From: Mantis religiosa
Taxonomy: Eukaryota; Arthropoda; Insecta; Mantodea; Mantidae
Length of the DNA stretch: 64,000 nt
Assembly (NCBI GenBank): GCA_030765055.1
Contig: CM060952.1
Coordinates: 168,890,340 to 168,954,339, forward strand
Direction: 5' to 3'
This document shows, piece after piece, positions 43,980 to 54,007 of this stretch. A program made the position numbers and the translations under genes. A model generated the notes under the pieces. That model had not been told where the DNA came from, did no database searches, and saw only the letters and a program-made list of their open reading frames with translations. The number at the start of each line of letters is the position of its first letter. Position 1 is the first letter of the stretch.

Positions 43980-45386
43980 CGAGGGGTGACTAAAAGTAAA
44001 TTACACAATTTTTTAGAATCCCCGCGGTCGACGGGAAAAGTACGGGAGTCGCAGGGAACTTTGTTCTGGGTGTAGTGGTAGCACTGTAAAATTCCCATTA
44101 GGTGCCTACCTTTAGTGCTTAAAATGGCAGAAACAACGGAGACTCCACTCGCTCCTACCGCCGATAGCGAGGTTTGCGCTGTAATTGTTATTTTTTAACG
44201 GCCAAAAGTCAACTTACTGCCAAAGTCCATCGTATGTTAAAGACGTTAAATTAGGACCAATGGCTTCTCGTTGGCGTCATTCGTTCATTGAAGAGAGAAC
44301 AGCGGTACACGATGAGCAACGAAGCGGTCGACCTTCCACTTCCCGTGCTTTGGATACTGTTGACGAGGCTCATAGGGTTATTGTTGCCTTACGCTTGATG
44401 CAGTTCTATTTGAACTTTTTCCTTATGTTGAAATCAGCTGCACCACTTCATAGGATCATTTCTGAGGACCTACGTCTTCGATAGGGGTTCTCAAGTGCTT
44501 TCAGAACAGCACTGCGCCGATCCTCATCAGAGGTAAAGGAGCAAACTTAAACCATAAAACAGGGGAACCGGTAGATACGAGGTACCGATGGAGACAAATT
44601 AGAAAAGGTATGCGACAATACCAAACACTATGTGAAGGACTGCCCCTTTCAGAAATGCCTAATTTAAATTTGTGGATCTGTTCTAAGAATTATTTATTTT
44701 ATACTATCATGACATGCAGGCTGATATAAGTATATCTCTTTATCCTTCCTTAACCAGGAGTTTAGTCCCCCGGATATTAAACCCCCAACAGTACAAATTT
44801 ATGAGCACAGGCGCCAGGCCCGAAACAAGAAGTACATTTATACAAAATTATACCATGGTAGAAAAGGACCACTCACCACATGCCGCCGGAGCCGCTTATG
44901 TCGATCTCACTTCAGGGTACCTAGCTACTTATGAGCAAAGCTCGGCTCCAGCACCTCAGCGCCCACAAGCGCCTAAAAAGGGAACATGGCAACATGCTCC
45001 TCGAGAGCCCGGTCGGCAAAGTAGCGAGCGGTCGGCTCAGCACGAGGAGCAAAGAGTTGACACTGCATTTCAATGTTGGAGCAGTTTCGATGAAATGTTT
45101 TCGGTCATCACCATACTCTCCGAACCGAGTGATTACCATCTGTTTCCGCAGCTGCAGCAACATCTCAAGGGGGAAAGCCCTTCGTAAATAATGACGAGTT
45201 AAAACAAGAAGTGCAAATATGGCTAGCCAGTTCGGTTTGACATCACGGTAACAAAACTGTATTGAGATTCAAGAGGATTATATAGAGAAATAGTAATTAA
45301 TGTAGCTTTAAAAATATGTTCCTTTTAAAATATTTAAATGCTTTGGTATTTTTTTAAATAGTGTAACTTAGTTGAGACACCCTTCG
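43980..45386 (+). mobile_element. mariner-type element, degenerate, 1407 bp
   Basis: The ends are CGAGGGGTGACTAAAAGTAA and, read inward from the right, CGAAGGGTGTCTCAACTAAG, followed on both sides by TTACAC and an A/T run. TA flanks both (43978-43979, 45387-45388). The length and coding layout fit a mariner whose middle has been scrambled or replaced. Confidence 0.8.
44185..45230 (+). pseudogene. mariner transposase remnant
   Basis: The N-terminal region at 44185-44484 has RWRHSFIEERTAVHDEQRSG, GRPSTSRALDTV and LHRIISEDLR, the linker and second HTH of a SETMAR-like mariner transposase. The C-terminal region near 45110-45200 has SPYSPN and, in another frame, SDYHLFPQLQQHLKG, the third catalytic block. 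No first or second catalytic block is readable between them, and the sequence 44490-45060 has no mariner similarity that I can see. Confidence 0.75.
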
Positions 45387-45388
45387 TA

Positions 45389-46654
45389 CTACCACTTAAA
45401 AAAGCAACGGAATAAATGGGAAGTTTGGAGTCGCTTATGCGTGTGCCTTTATGACTGAGAGTACATCAAGAAGTTAGTGCTTTACGATACCAAGCATGAT
45501 TAAGATGCGTGGTGGAATGACAAAAAATGAAGTATTGTGTCACAAAATTAATATACCACCATTAATATTCTTATTTAAGAGGAGGAGACAGACTAGTTTA
45601 CATCTAGATACATCCACTTCTTCAAGAAAGTGTTGAGTGATTAAAAATATGTTATACAAAAAGTTATCATGAAATCAAATTGCTATCGCAAATTAACTTA
45701 TAACAGAAGTAGACATAAATAAGTCCTTTTTGACTGAGTTATTTCACATTTATAACAAAAGATGTTATTATAGAAGGTGAAGCTGCAAACACTTCCACAC
45801 TGTACACCCAAGTTGTGTTGTAGTTCCTTTTGGTTAAATGTAACATCTTTATAGAAGCTGCATCACCATTGCTTTTGAAGCTGTCTCATTTGCGTCACTC
45901 AGATCAATGAAAATCTCGCTAAGTCCTCTGCCACCTCTTTCACGTACTCGTACGCTCACGTCAAGCAAATGAGCTGTAAAGTGCTCTAGAGTGCTTGTCC
46001 ATGAAGATGAAACTGTTCCAGTGCAAAGCAGCTGGAACCAACAAAGCCATTCGTATGCTGGTGCAAGTGCCTTCAGTTTACTGCAGACGGCTTTTATGTT
46101 TGGAGCACAAGTGCTACGACTCGGTGAAGGCCATTTCAAAATGCTTCGTCTGTCCCTGATTTTAGAAGACCCAAGTATGTCAAGGTTTGAAATGGAATGA
46201 TGAGATCTTTTCTTTCAGCTCAAGGGAGCTTTTGTTCTCAGCGCATTAACCTTTTAAGTTGTGCGGGGGCATATCGTCAATGTTATCGATCAACGAGAGA
46301 AATCTCCAAGGAACGAATGGCGCCAGTATAGAAGTATATTTCACTCAAGTACGCAAATTTATCTCAGCTGGGAGTTCCTTACCAAACGAAATGAATCATT
46401 TATATTTGCATTTTCTTCCTTGTACCAGAAGCGTATTTTACAATACTTTTGTCAAGCAATCCTGATTCAAAACATAGAATTATTTAAGCAACAATAAACG
46501 TAAACAGTAAGTTCAACATTCCCAAATGTTTTAACTATTTAATAAAACGCATTATTAAAACCTAATTTGTATTGCATGGTATGAATTCTCTCTTATATCT
46601 CTAAGGTTTTTTATTGTGCTCATGCAAAAGTTGCTTGTTACATACATAATAACT
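45389..46654. other. Unique DNA with an unassigned minus-strand frame
   Basis: The minus-strand frame at 45849-46139 (96 codons) contains RERGGRGLSEIFIDLSDANE and looks more protein-like than its neighbours. I do not recognise it and it has no partner here. It may be an exon-sized piece or a transposon fragment. Confidence 0.3.
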
Positions 46655-46805
46655 TTTATTTATTTTTTATTTTAAATTTAACTTCCTCTAACTAGGTCAT
46701 ATCGGACAATGAATAAAAGAGGTGAAATAATGCCCATCAACTTAGTGTTACCCGACATCCAGAACTTATCCGGGAAAACCTTATCCAGATAACTAATCCT
46801 GTGCG
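46655..46805 (-). mobile_element. SINE family A fragment
   Basis: Reverse-strand body and tail of family A (TTAACTTCCTCTAACTAGGT, GTTACCCGACATCC, CTTATCCAGATAACTAATCC). The head with both promoter boxes is missing. Confidence 0.65.
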
Positions 46806-47041
46806 ATACTTTTTTATAACATAAACAGAATTTATATGCAGTAACGTAGGAAAGGGGTAAGGGATGGCAGTTATCTCCTGCCAGTTGTGGAGTCCCGCAT
46901 TAGCACCTCCGATATTAGCGGCAGCGCGTAGGAGTTAAATTCCTTGGTCATGACCATGACCATGACCGAAGTCCTGAGCATGACACGAAGGAGATTATGC
47001 GTACTTTATTTTGAGGGTTAGTGGACTGTATTGTTGGGGAT

Positions 47042-47292
47042 AATGTGTGATGTGTAGTGTTTAACGCCCGCTTTTACTACATACGGCACCGCAGGCGGTG
47101 ACACTGATGGTACATGAGATGAATATGGAGCACCGGTGGAATGAGATGGCGGGGGAAACCGGAGGTCCCGGAGAAAACCCGCCTTAGTGCCGTGTTGTCC
47201 ACCACAAATCTCACTTTGCGGTCACCTGGGATCGAACCCGGGCCGCCTTAGTGAGAGCCAAGCGGTGTAACCACTGAGCCACGGCGCGGCCT
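47042..47292 (-). mobile_element. SINE family C, full, 13-bp TSD
   Basis: Minus-strand copy of 20450-20692 with high similarity. TATTGTTGGGGAT at 47029-47041 and TATTGTTGGAGAT at 47293-47305 form the target duplication with one mismatch. It interrupts the tail region of the gag-like remnant. Confidence 0.9.
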
Positions 47293-47305
47293 TATTGTTG
47301 GAGAT

Positions 47306-48106
47306 TGGAAACATAGTGTCTCCTTGCGCGTTTACGAAGGGAGACAGTAGAAAGTTCGGTGTTGACTTGCAGGTGATGCTCAACCAGGCGGTGGGGCAGT
47401 TGTAGAAGCTGGTCTAGTTTGGCGTCGGTGCTGGTGTGACTCTCCTCCAACCGTGAGAGCTTTCGCTTCACAGATGATGAAATGTCACTATTGTGGAGTT
47501 GCTGTAGATGTTGTGCCAGATCTAGCCGGGTTTGTAGTTCGGATGTGTTGTCTACAGAGCGTTGGGCGATTGCTGTTATCGTTTTAAGTTGGTCGGTCTG
47601 CTCTGAGTGGCGTCTGTGATGTTTGCGGTGACTGTCTCTTCAAGTTGTCCAAAGCGTGGTGCAGTGTTGAGCACCTCCGAGTGCAGGTCATGGATTTCTT
47701 CTCTGGAGGACTGCGTAGCTGTGATGGAGCTCTCTAGAGAGGTGAGCCGGGCTCCGATGTTCTCCACCTCCCTTCGAAGTTCCTGAAGGGCTTCCCTCAG
47801 GCCTTCTTGAGGAAGGGTGGTAGGTGCTGCTGCTGGTGTAGGAGGTGAGCGAGGTATATCTTCCCTGGTCGTCGCTGTGTTGCCTTGTGTTGAATGTCTC
47901 GGTCTGGGGTAGCGTGGGCACTGTGGCTGACCTGTGAAATGGCCTACGCTATTGCAGGTTGCACAGTATCTGCGACAGTGCCGTAGATCGTGACTCCTGC
48001 ACTCGGTGGTGAGGCATCGTGACCCACAGTAGTGACATCTCGGAAGAGCTGTGCACGTGGAGGCGCAGTGCTGTGCGATACTTGGAACCTGTAGTATGTG
48101 AATCAT
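47306..48106 (-). pseudogene. Gag/ORF1-like remnant with zinc knuckles and coiled coil
   Basis: The minus-strand frame starts at 48106. Residues 24-70 hold cysteine/histidine clusters (CHYCGSRCLTTECRSH, then CATCNSVGHFTGQPQC) that resemble gag-type zinc knuckles. After a proline-rich linker, residues about 100-165 form a heptad-rich helix (EALQELRREVENIGARLTSL). The frame stops at 47576, but a neighbouring frame continues the coiled coil (ITAIAQRSVDNTSELQTRLD, KLSRLEESHTSTDAKLDQLL) down to about 47310, so one frameshift separates the parts. It could belong to a non-LTR ORF1 or an LTR gag; no RT lies next to it. Confidence 0.55.
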
Positions 48107-48283
48107 TGTATGCTCACCTCATAGAGACCAATAATGAAGTCTTCATTCCATTTTGACTGTATTACTAATTACACTTATTTGTATTGATAAATCAACAGCA
48201 GCATTAAGTAATCCTATTATTACCGCCCTTTCACCCTTAATGAATTCATAATATAATAATCTAAATTTAATTACCTATAATAT

Positions 48284-48508
48284 TATAATGCCCGCCTCGG
48301 TAGCGTAGATGGTAGCATGTCTGCCTCACGTTCACGGTCCCGAGTTTGAATCTCGGTCAGCGTGGATTACCTGGATAAGGTTTTTCCGAGGTTTTGCCTT
48401 ATCCTAAAAGAGGAATGTCGGGAAACTCTAAGCTCCATGGACCCTGGGCCCATTTGAGCATCATTTCGCTCACTTCATTCAGCGTCCGATGTGACATAAA
48501 TTACAACA
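48284..48508 (+). mobile_element. SINE family A, full
   Basis: GCCCGCCTCGGTAGCGTAGA head, B box AGTTTGAATCTCGG, body through TGGACCCTGGGCCCATTTGA to CGATGTGACATAAATTAC. TATAATAT at 48276-48283 and 48509-48516 may be the target duplication, although the flanks are low-complexity. The CTTAACGTTGGAGGACG segment near the end is deleted. Confidence 0.85.
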
Positions 48509-48516
48509 TATAATAT

Positions 48517-49460
48517 ATATTGTAACAAATGGGAACACCTTCATCATTCAGGTGCTTTGTATAGTGCAAACATTACATTTGAGTCACTGTTACATCCATT
48601 TAAAACGACACCTGTGAAAGCACTAACATAAATTCTTTTCTAGAAATTTCTGAATCGTACAACCAAACCAAACTTCCCTCAAGACTTCATTCCAAAATGA
48701 TAAGATATGAATCAACTTAAATAATAAAACAGGCAATTTTAGGCCAGTTTTTAATAGACATAGATACATTTTGCTCACTATGAAAGTCGTCCATGATTTT
48801 TTTCCATATTGAACGTGAGAACATTTAACTAGTTTGAATATTTGCATGCAAAAAATGCCCACCTAATCTAAAATTGAAAGTATGTCTTTACCAGCCTAAA
48901 GTGCCTTTTTGCTAAGTATGAATGATGGATTTATGTTCTTTAAACTTTAAATAAGAAGAATAAACAAGCTATTGTTCCCTCTTGATGTACGCATCCTTTT
49001 CTGCCCATTAATTGGAGTTAATGCATTTCGAACTTGGCAATGCGGAAGACAAGTTTTACTGTATAATTCCAAAGCTATTTCACCATTAGTTGTATGGAGG
49101 AACTCCTGCAGTGATTCAGCATTTTCGCTCTCTTAATTCGCTCTTAAATTCTAACAACAGAAACAGCTGTTGAGATTGCCAGGCATTGCTTCTTCCTCCT
49201 TTGCATGTCAGAGTTAATGCATCTGGATAGAACGAAAGGATTATGTAATCGCACTTGAAAAGTTTAGTCAAGAAAGTGCAGTGCAGATGTCGTCGAGAAA
49301 ATGGCAAGAAAGAACTGGATTCCGTGGCTTGATTTTAACTATGACATTAGATAAGTGCCAAAGGATCAGGGCAGAACATGGGATCAACAAAGGCAGTAGT
49401 ACGGCTGTTTTATCTGAAATTTCACAATTAAACATTAGTGAAAAATACATTATGATAGTA
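48517..49460. other. AT-rich unique DNA
   Basis: Nothing recognisable. Confidence 0.45.
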
Positions 49461-49473
49461 TAACATTTGCATA

Positions 49474-50049
49474 CCGAGCGGGATGGCTCAGGGTTTCGCC
49501 TATGGCCTGCATTCGGGAGGCCCGGGTTCGATTCCCAACCTACTTGACCCATTTTTTTTCGGAGGTTTTCCCGGGTCGCTAGGGGAATCCTGGGTAGGTT
49601 AATTACATCCCCCGAAATTCCTGTCCCTCCATTTCATCTCCATTATCATCTATCATTTGGTGGTCTCTTTCAGGGTAAAAGTATCGGCGGGTGTCTCGGC
49701 GGTGCATGGCAGGATGACATGCTCTGAGGAAAATACTTCTTCCTCCGGTAGGTCGGTCCTCTGCTGGGACCATTTCGGGACCGCCAGCCAGGGATCTTTA
49801 GGGCTCGGCTGCTGGCTCGTTGCCGTCCCTCCGCATAGGGGCGGGTTCGATGTCCTGGCCTGTCGGGGAGGTCTCTATCCAAGTATACTGTAGGAACCCT
49901 GGCCTCTGTACTGTCGTGGCTACTTGGGTCGGCCGCCGTTTGTCTCCTTCGCCTCATCCTTCCGTGTCCTCACTTTGGGTGCATAGGAACAAGGGGCCCA
50001 CATGGTGGCCTACGTACCGAATCCTCTCCGTAATAAATCCGAATCCCAG
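49474..50049 (+). mobile_element. Long SINE, family B, full, 13-bp perfect TSD
   Basis: The best-preserved copy (576 bp). The head is CCGAGCGGGATGGCTCAGGG (A box), with the B box GGGTTCGATTCCC. The long body includes GGTTTTCCCGGGTCGC, GGTGCATGGCAGGATGACAT and TTCCTCCGGTAGGTCGG, and the 3' end is rich in AATCC-type units. TAACATTTGCATA flanks it at 49461-49473 and 50050-50062. At this length it is more than twice a usual SINE, so part of the body may derive from a partner LINE. Confidence 0.9.
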
Positions 50050-50544
50050 TAACATTTGCATAAAATGGGTCCTTCAATTTTGAAGACAATAATAGAGCAA
50101 TGCTTATATAAGTCACACAAATAGGGTAATAGAGCAACGTCCGACCTAATTTTATTTTATAAGTATTTTTACGAGGGTGACTACTCTTCTTCACGGTTTA
50201 AAGGTAAGACTCTATTTTTCAGAAGCCTTATTGAACATTAGACTTCTCACGTCAATCCAAAGAACACGCACATCGCTTTGGTAAGAACATTTATGCCCGA
50301 TTTCACCAACTGATGTTAAGACTTGACACGAGTTTACCAATAGTTAAAACAAAAATTGCATTTCACCAACAAGTGTTAGCGTAACACTCGTGTTAAAATC
50401 TCATGTTAAACTAACAAGCCAAATTTCTGATGTTAAGTACGTAACAATTGTAAATAGTCAAGATGGCGAGCATGAACTCAGCTGTTGATGTCGATGTGCT
50501 ATATTTAAGACCGTCTAAATGGCATTCGTAATAGAGTACGGCCT

Positions 50545-50815
50545 ATGAGGAGAAATGATTTTGAGGAGCTATCTGAAGAAATATTTTTACGGAGGTATAG
50601 ACTGTCGAAACTTGTTGCTATGAAGGTTACTGCGGAAGTACAAGAGAGGTTAGAACATGCATCGAAAGGAATATGCCATCACGCCTTTGCTTCAAGTATT
50701 AATAGCTTTGCGATTTTATAATTCACTGAATTATGTGGATAATACATTGTCCACCTCCCGTCTTGAAACGTTCAAGTCACTTGTCCTTCGCTCCTCGTTT
50801 TAAATTTACGTAATA
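50545..50815 (+). pseudogene. Harbinger transposase N-terminal remnant
   Basis: MRRNDFEELSEEIFLRRYRL and SKLVAMKVTAEVQERLEHAS, then in the next frame KEYAITPLLQVLIALRFYNS. The order F..RYRLS / L.VLIALRFYA.G is that of the N-terminal part of Harbinger (DDE_4-type) transposases. The frame shifts once near 50660 and the DDE domain is deleted. Confidence 0.75.
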
Positions 50816-50986
50816 ATGAGAACATGCATCGTAAGGGATATGCCCATCTCGCCTTAGTTTCAAGTATTAATAACTTTGCGATTTTATAATTCACTGAATT
50901 ATGTGCATAATACATTGTTCACCTACCGTCTTGAAACGTTTAAGTCACTTGTCCTTCGCACCTCGTTTTAAATTTACATAATACTG
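50653..50986. repeat. 167-bp tandem duplication inside the Harbinger element
   Basis: Unit 1 (50653-50819) and unit 2 (50820-50986) both run from GAACATGCATCG to the TTTTAAATTTACxTAAT end and differ by scattered substitutions. The duplication copies the LQVLIALRFY-coding piece. Confidence 0.9.
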
Positions 50987-51009
50987 ACAAGTTGTTTGGT
51001 GCTTGTAGT

Positions 51010-51153
51010 AGTGACACATGCATTTGAATTAAATTCGTTTCCAATATTTTCCCCGTGACATCTTTCTCTTTTACATTCACTACATCGGTCCTCTTTATTT
51101 TCCACGATATCCTTACACTTCGTCACCAATTCAATTAACAATTCTTTCTCCAT
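51010..51153 (-). pseudogene. Harbinger Myb-like second ORF remnant
   Basis: The minus-strand frame begins MEKELLIELVTKCKDIVENK and continues into ENIGNEFN in a shifted frame. This resembles the start of the Myb/SANT-like DNA-binding partner protein that PIF/Harbinger elements encode besides the transposase (E..LL..LV.KYK..IENK pattern). It is opposite to the transposase remnant, as expected for this superfamily, and is truncated. Confidence 0.6.
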
Positions 51154-51446
51154 CGATGAGAAATTTGTCTCACAGCTTTATTTATGATTTTGTTCATTCG
51201 CCATTTTTCAGATTGTGCAGACGAAAATGAAAACAAAAGCGAATCGCAGTACGTTCAGAAAATAATACGACTCATCCATAGCCTTCTATAGCTGTGATAT
51301 TTAAAAGTTTATTGGCAAAAACACAGGTTTGTTAACATTTTCAGAAAAAAAAAGGTTGGTGAAATGCAAGAAATTTAACATTAGTGTTAGCGCTGTGACA
51401 TTTGTTACGTTACATTTGTTAACGTCGTTGGTGAAATCGGGCATTA

Positions 51447-52233
51447 GTCAGTTACATGTTTCCGTCACACGGATCCTATTGTTGTTAACAAGCAATGTAC
51501 CATTGTAACTGAAACAGATAAAATACAGCATGAAGAAATATGGTAGACTATTTATAGCTTAAATGTTGCACAGCAACATAAAGTAGTACCTAATCTCGGA
51601 ACTCTTTAGGTGATTTTGAGATATCTCTTGAAACCGGGGATATTTCTTTGGAGGATCAAATTCACATTGATAGTACTCGTATTGATATTCACTTTCAATG
51701 AGAATCTCTGTTATGAAGTAAGATTTAGTAATGACGACTGAATTCTTACGTTAAAGGTATCCTGATTCAGTGCTTCAGATAGCAAACTCTACTGCAGTGC
51801 AGGAATCAAAATGGACAGGTAAACGCAAACAGTACCCTGGACTGTTCGTTGTAACCTCCTGAGGTTATGGTTGTTGTTTGATCGACAGAAAGCGCCATTC
51901 TGTGTGAACTCCACTATAGTACTTCCTTACGCTTGGGATCTATTCCACACAAACATTTTGAAACCTCTGAGATGAAACTAGCATAAAAAATGTTAATTTA
52001 GAGCGAGAGTGAACCACAGTAGGATCAATTTAGAATGAATACCCGTAATGGATTGCGCAGCCTTTTTTGAAAATTGTAAGTTTGATTATTCCATAATTGA
52101 AAACCTATTTATTTTAAAGTTATCCTCAACTTATTTTCGGTGTTGCGTGAAGTAGCTTGAAGACATATTCATTTTCCTGGTAGCTCCTGGAATCTGCTGA
52201 AGCCAAAAAATTCCGACACTTTTAGAAACAGTG
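51447..52233. other. Unique DNA
   Basis: Nothing recognisable. Confidence 0.45.
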
Positions 52234-52243
52234 CCTTCAGATT

Positions 52244-52543
52244 TTTTTGTTCCATTTATGCCCCACTTTTAACTCCAATGGTCATATCGGCGGCCGTTCT
52301 CCTGGAACATATTGAAGGTTTATTTAATTTAATTTATTTAAGTTATTATTTAATTTGTATACCTTGGGTTTTAATCATTAGATCACGCACACATTCGCGC
52401 TCTGATCCATGCTTCCTGACTCTGGGGAAGATGAGGAATTATCTCGGTCGGAGAAAAATCCCCACCCCCGCCGCCGTGAATCGAACCAGTGACCCCTAGT
52501 ACGGCAGACAGGTGCTCTACCAACTGAACTACGGGGCCAGCCA
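52244..52543 (-). mobile_element. SINE family D, full, 10-bp TSD
   Basis: Minus-strand copy of 6414-6676. The tRNA-like head lies at 52440-52543 (GGTTCGATTC-like box damaged to GGTTCGATTCACG). CCTTCAGATT flanks it at 52234-52243 and 52544-52553. Compared with the other copy, its body carries about 50 bases of extra A/T-rich sequence at 52320-52365. Confidence 0.85.
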
Positions 52544-52854
52544 CCTTCAGATTGTTCATGTTTCATTGGGATTTAACTCCAGTTTGTATACGTATTGTAA
52601 CTTTGTGGGTTCGTAGAATTAAAAGTCCAAGTTGTAGAAATTCAAATTGTTCTTTATTTCCGTATTAATACACTTTGGTCAACCCTTACAGAAGCAGAAT
52701 TACGTAACATACACAAATACAATGCTCATGTCCGTTGACCACAAACAAGAGAGTGCACTCAACTTCCAGTTCAATTACCACTCTCTCATTACGACTCTGT
52801 TTACAACAACAACTCCGTTTACGACTATTACCGCTGGCGTGTCGCGATCTCTTA

Positions 52855-53075
52855 CATATACCTCCATTGATAATTCTAGACTGTTCTGTAACAAACAAGA
52901 AATCGAATGTTCTGTAAGACGGCACTAGATGAAACACGAACGTTTCAGACGTCTAACTTTATCTGTGTCGGCAAGCCTTTTATCTCCGCGCTATCTTTAT
53001 CTACAGGCTCTTTATCTCTGCCCTGCACTATCTGTGCACGTCGCCGCGCTATCGTTACAATATTGATCAAAATAA
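52855..53075 (-). repeat. Dispersed repeat, family G, copy 1
   Basis: Reverse complement matches 62468-62700 in several blocks (GAGATAAAGAGC, GATAAAAGxCTTxCCGACAC, AGAACAGTCTAGAA). It contains repeated GAGATAAA-type motifs. A roughly 30-base segment around 52922-52955 is specific to this copy. It remains unclassified. Confidence 0.55.
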
Positions 53076-53595
53076 TCAGTTCTGCATCTGACTTATGGGT
53101 AAATGTGTACATAACTATCGTAATGCGATGACACTTCTTCTAAAGAATTTCGTTAAAGTAATTTCTATCACGCCCTGATCTTTGAAGGCAGCTTTTAGTA
53201 ATTCTGCAGAAGTTTCGTTAAACTGTGGGCATAATTAACTCCTGTAACTCATCTGAAAACATTTGCAACCTTGTGCAAAAGGACCACACCTGAAACTTTT
53301 TTCTTTAGAAGGAGAGGCTTAAAATTATTTCAGCAATATTATAAAATTACAATTTCCAACTAATACATAACGGAAGTGTTAGTTTATCATTTTGCCTTCA
53401 TTGACAGTAAAAAAGTGTAAAAACCACAGAATTGTAATGACTGTGTTGTACTATTTCGGTCAAACACTTAAAATTAAGTGTTCTATTTATAAGCTACGGA
53501 TAATAGCATGGAGGGTATTACACACATATTAGTAAGCGCTAAAGACTTTCAGAGGTTCTCAGGGATCTAAGTTAAGGTCTTGTAGTTACTATAAC
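53076..53595. other. Unique DNA
   Basis: Nothing recognisable. Confidence 0.45.
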
Positions 53596-53597
53596 TA

Positions 53598-54005
53598 GAC
53601 CGCGAACAAAATGCAGTTGGAGGCGTGGCTTGCCGCCTCTAGCTTTCCTCCTCTACCGTCACTTTAGGCTGCCTCTCCTCCATCGCGCGGGCTGCACTGT
53701 TAATCTGTTTCACTCGCTTTCGCATTCACTCTTTGCATTTTCTGTCGAATCACTGCTTAGCTCCTCAGGGTTTAAAGAAACTATGATTCTGCCTATTTGT
53801 TGATCCACTGTGAGGTCATGTCCGAGATAATCATTTTCTGTTTACTTTGAAAATACAAGCAACATTAAAATACACGCCTTTGGTGTGGTTTGCTCTCTGT
53901 CGTATGCAGGAAGGGAGGGGTGGGAGTCACGTGATGCTTTGATGGCGAGAAGGCGACAAGACTCTCCTCGTGCATGCGCACACTGACTGCATTTTGTTTG
54001 CGGTC
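53598..54005. mobile_element. 408-bp MITE with TA TSD
   Basis: The left end GACCGCGAACAAAATGCAGT and the right end read inward GACCGCAAACAAAATGCAGT differ at one base. TA flanks both (53596-53597, 54006-54007). The interior is GC-richer than the flanks and has no coding similarity. Confidence 0.85.
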
Positions 54006-54007
54006 TA

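Larger units (their letters stand above)
50294..51443. mobile_element. PIF/Harbinger derivative, 1150 bp
   Basis: The ends read TGCCCGATTTCACCAAC on both sides in inverted orientation, with TTA duplicated at 50291-50293 and 51444-51446. A three-base TWA target is the hallmark of PIF/Harbinger. Inside are remnants of both expected genes, convergently arranged, and a 167-bp tandem duplication. It is too short to encode a complete transposase. Confidence 0.92.
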
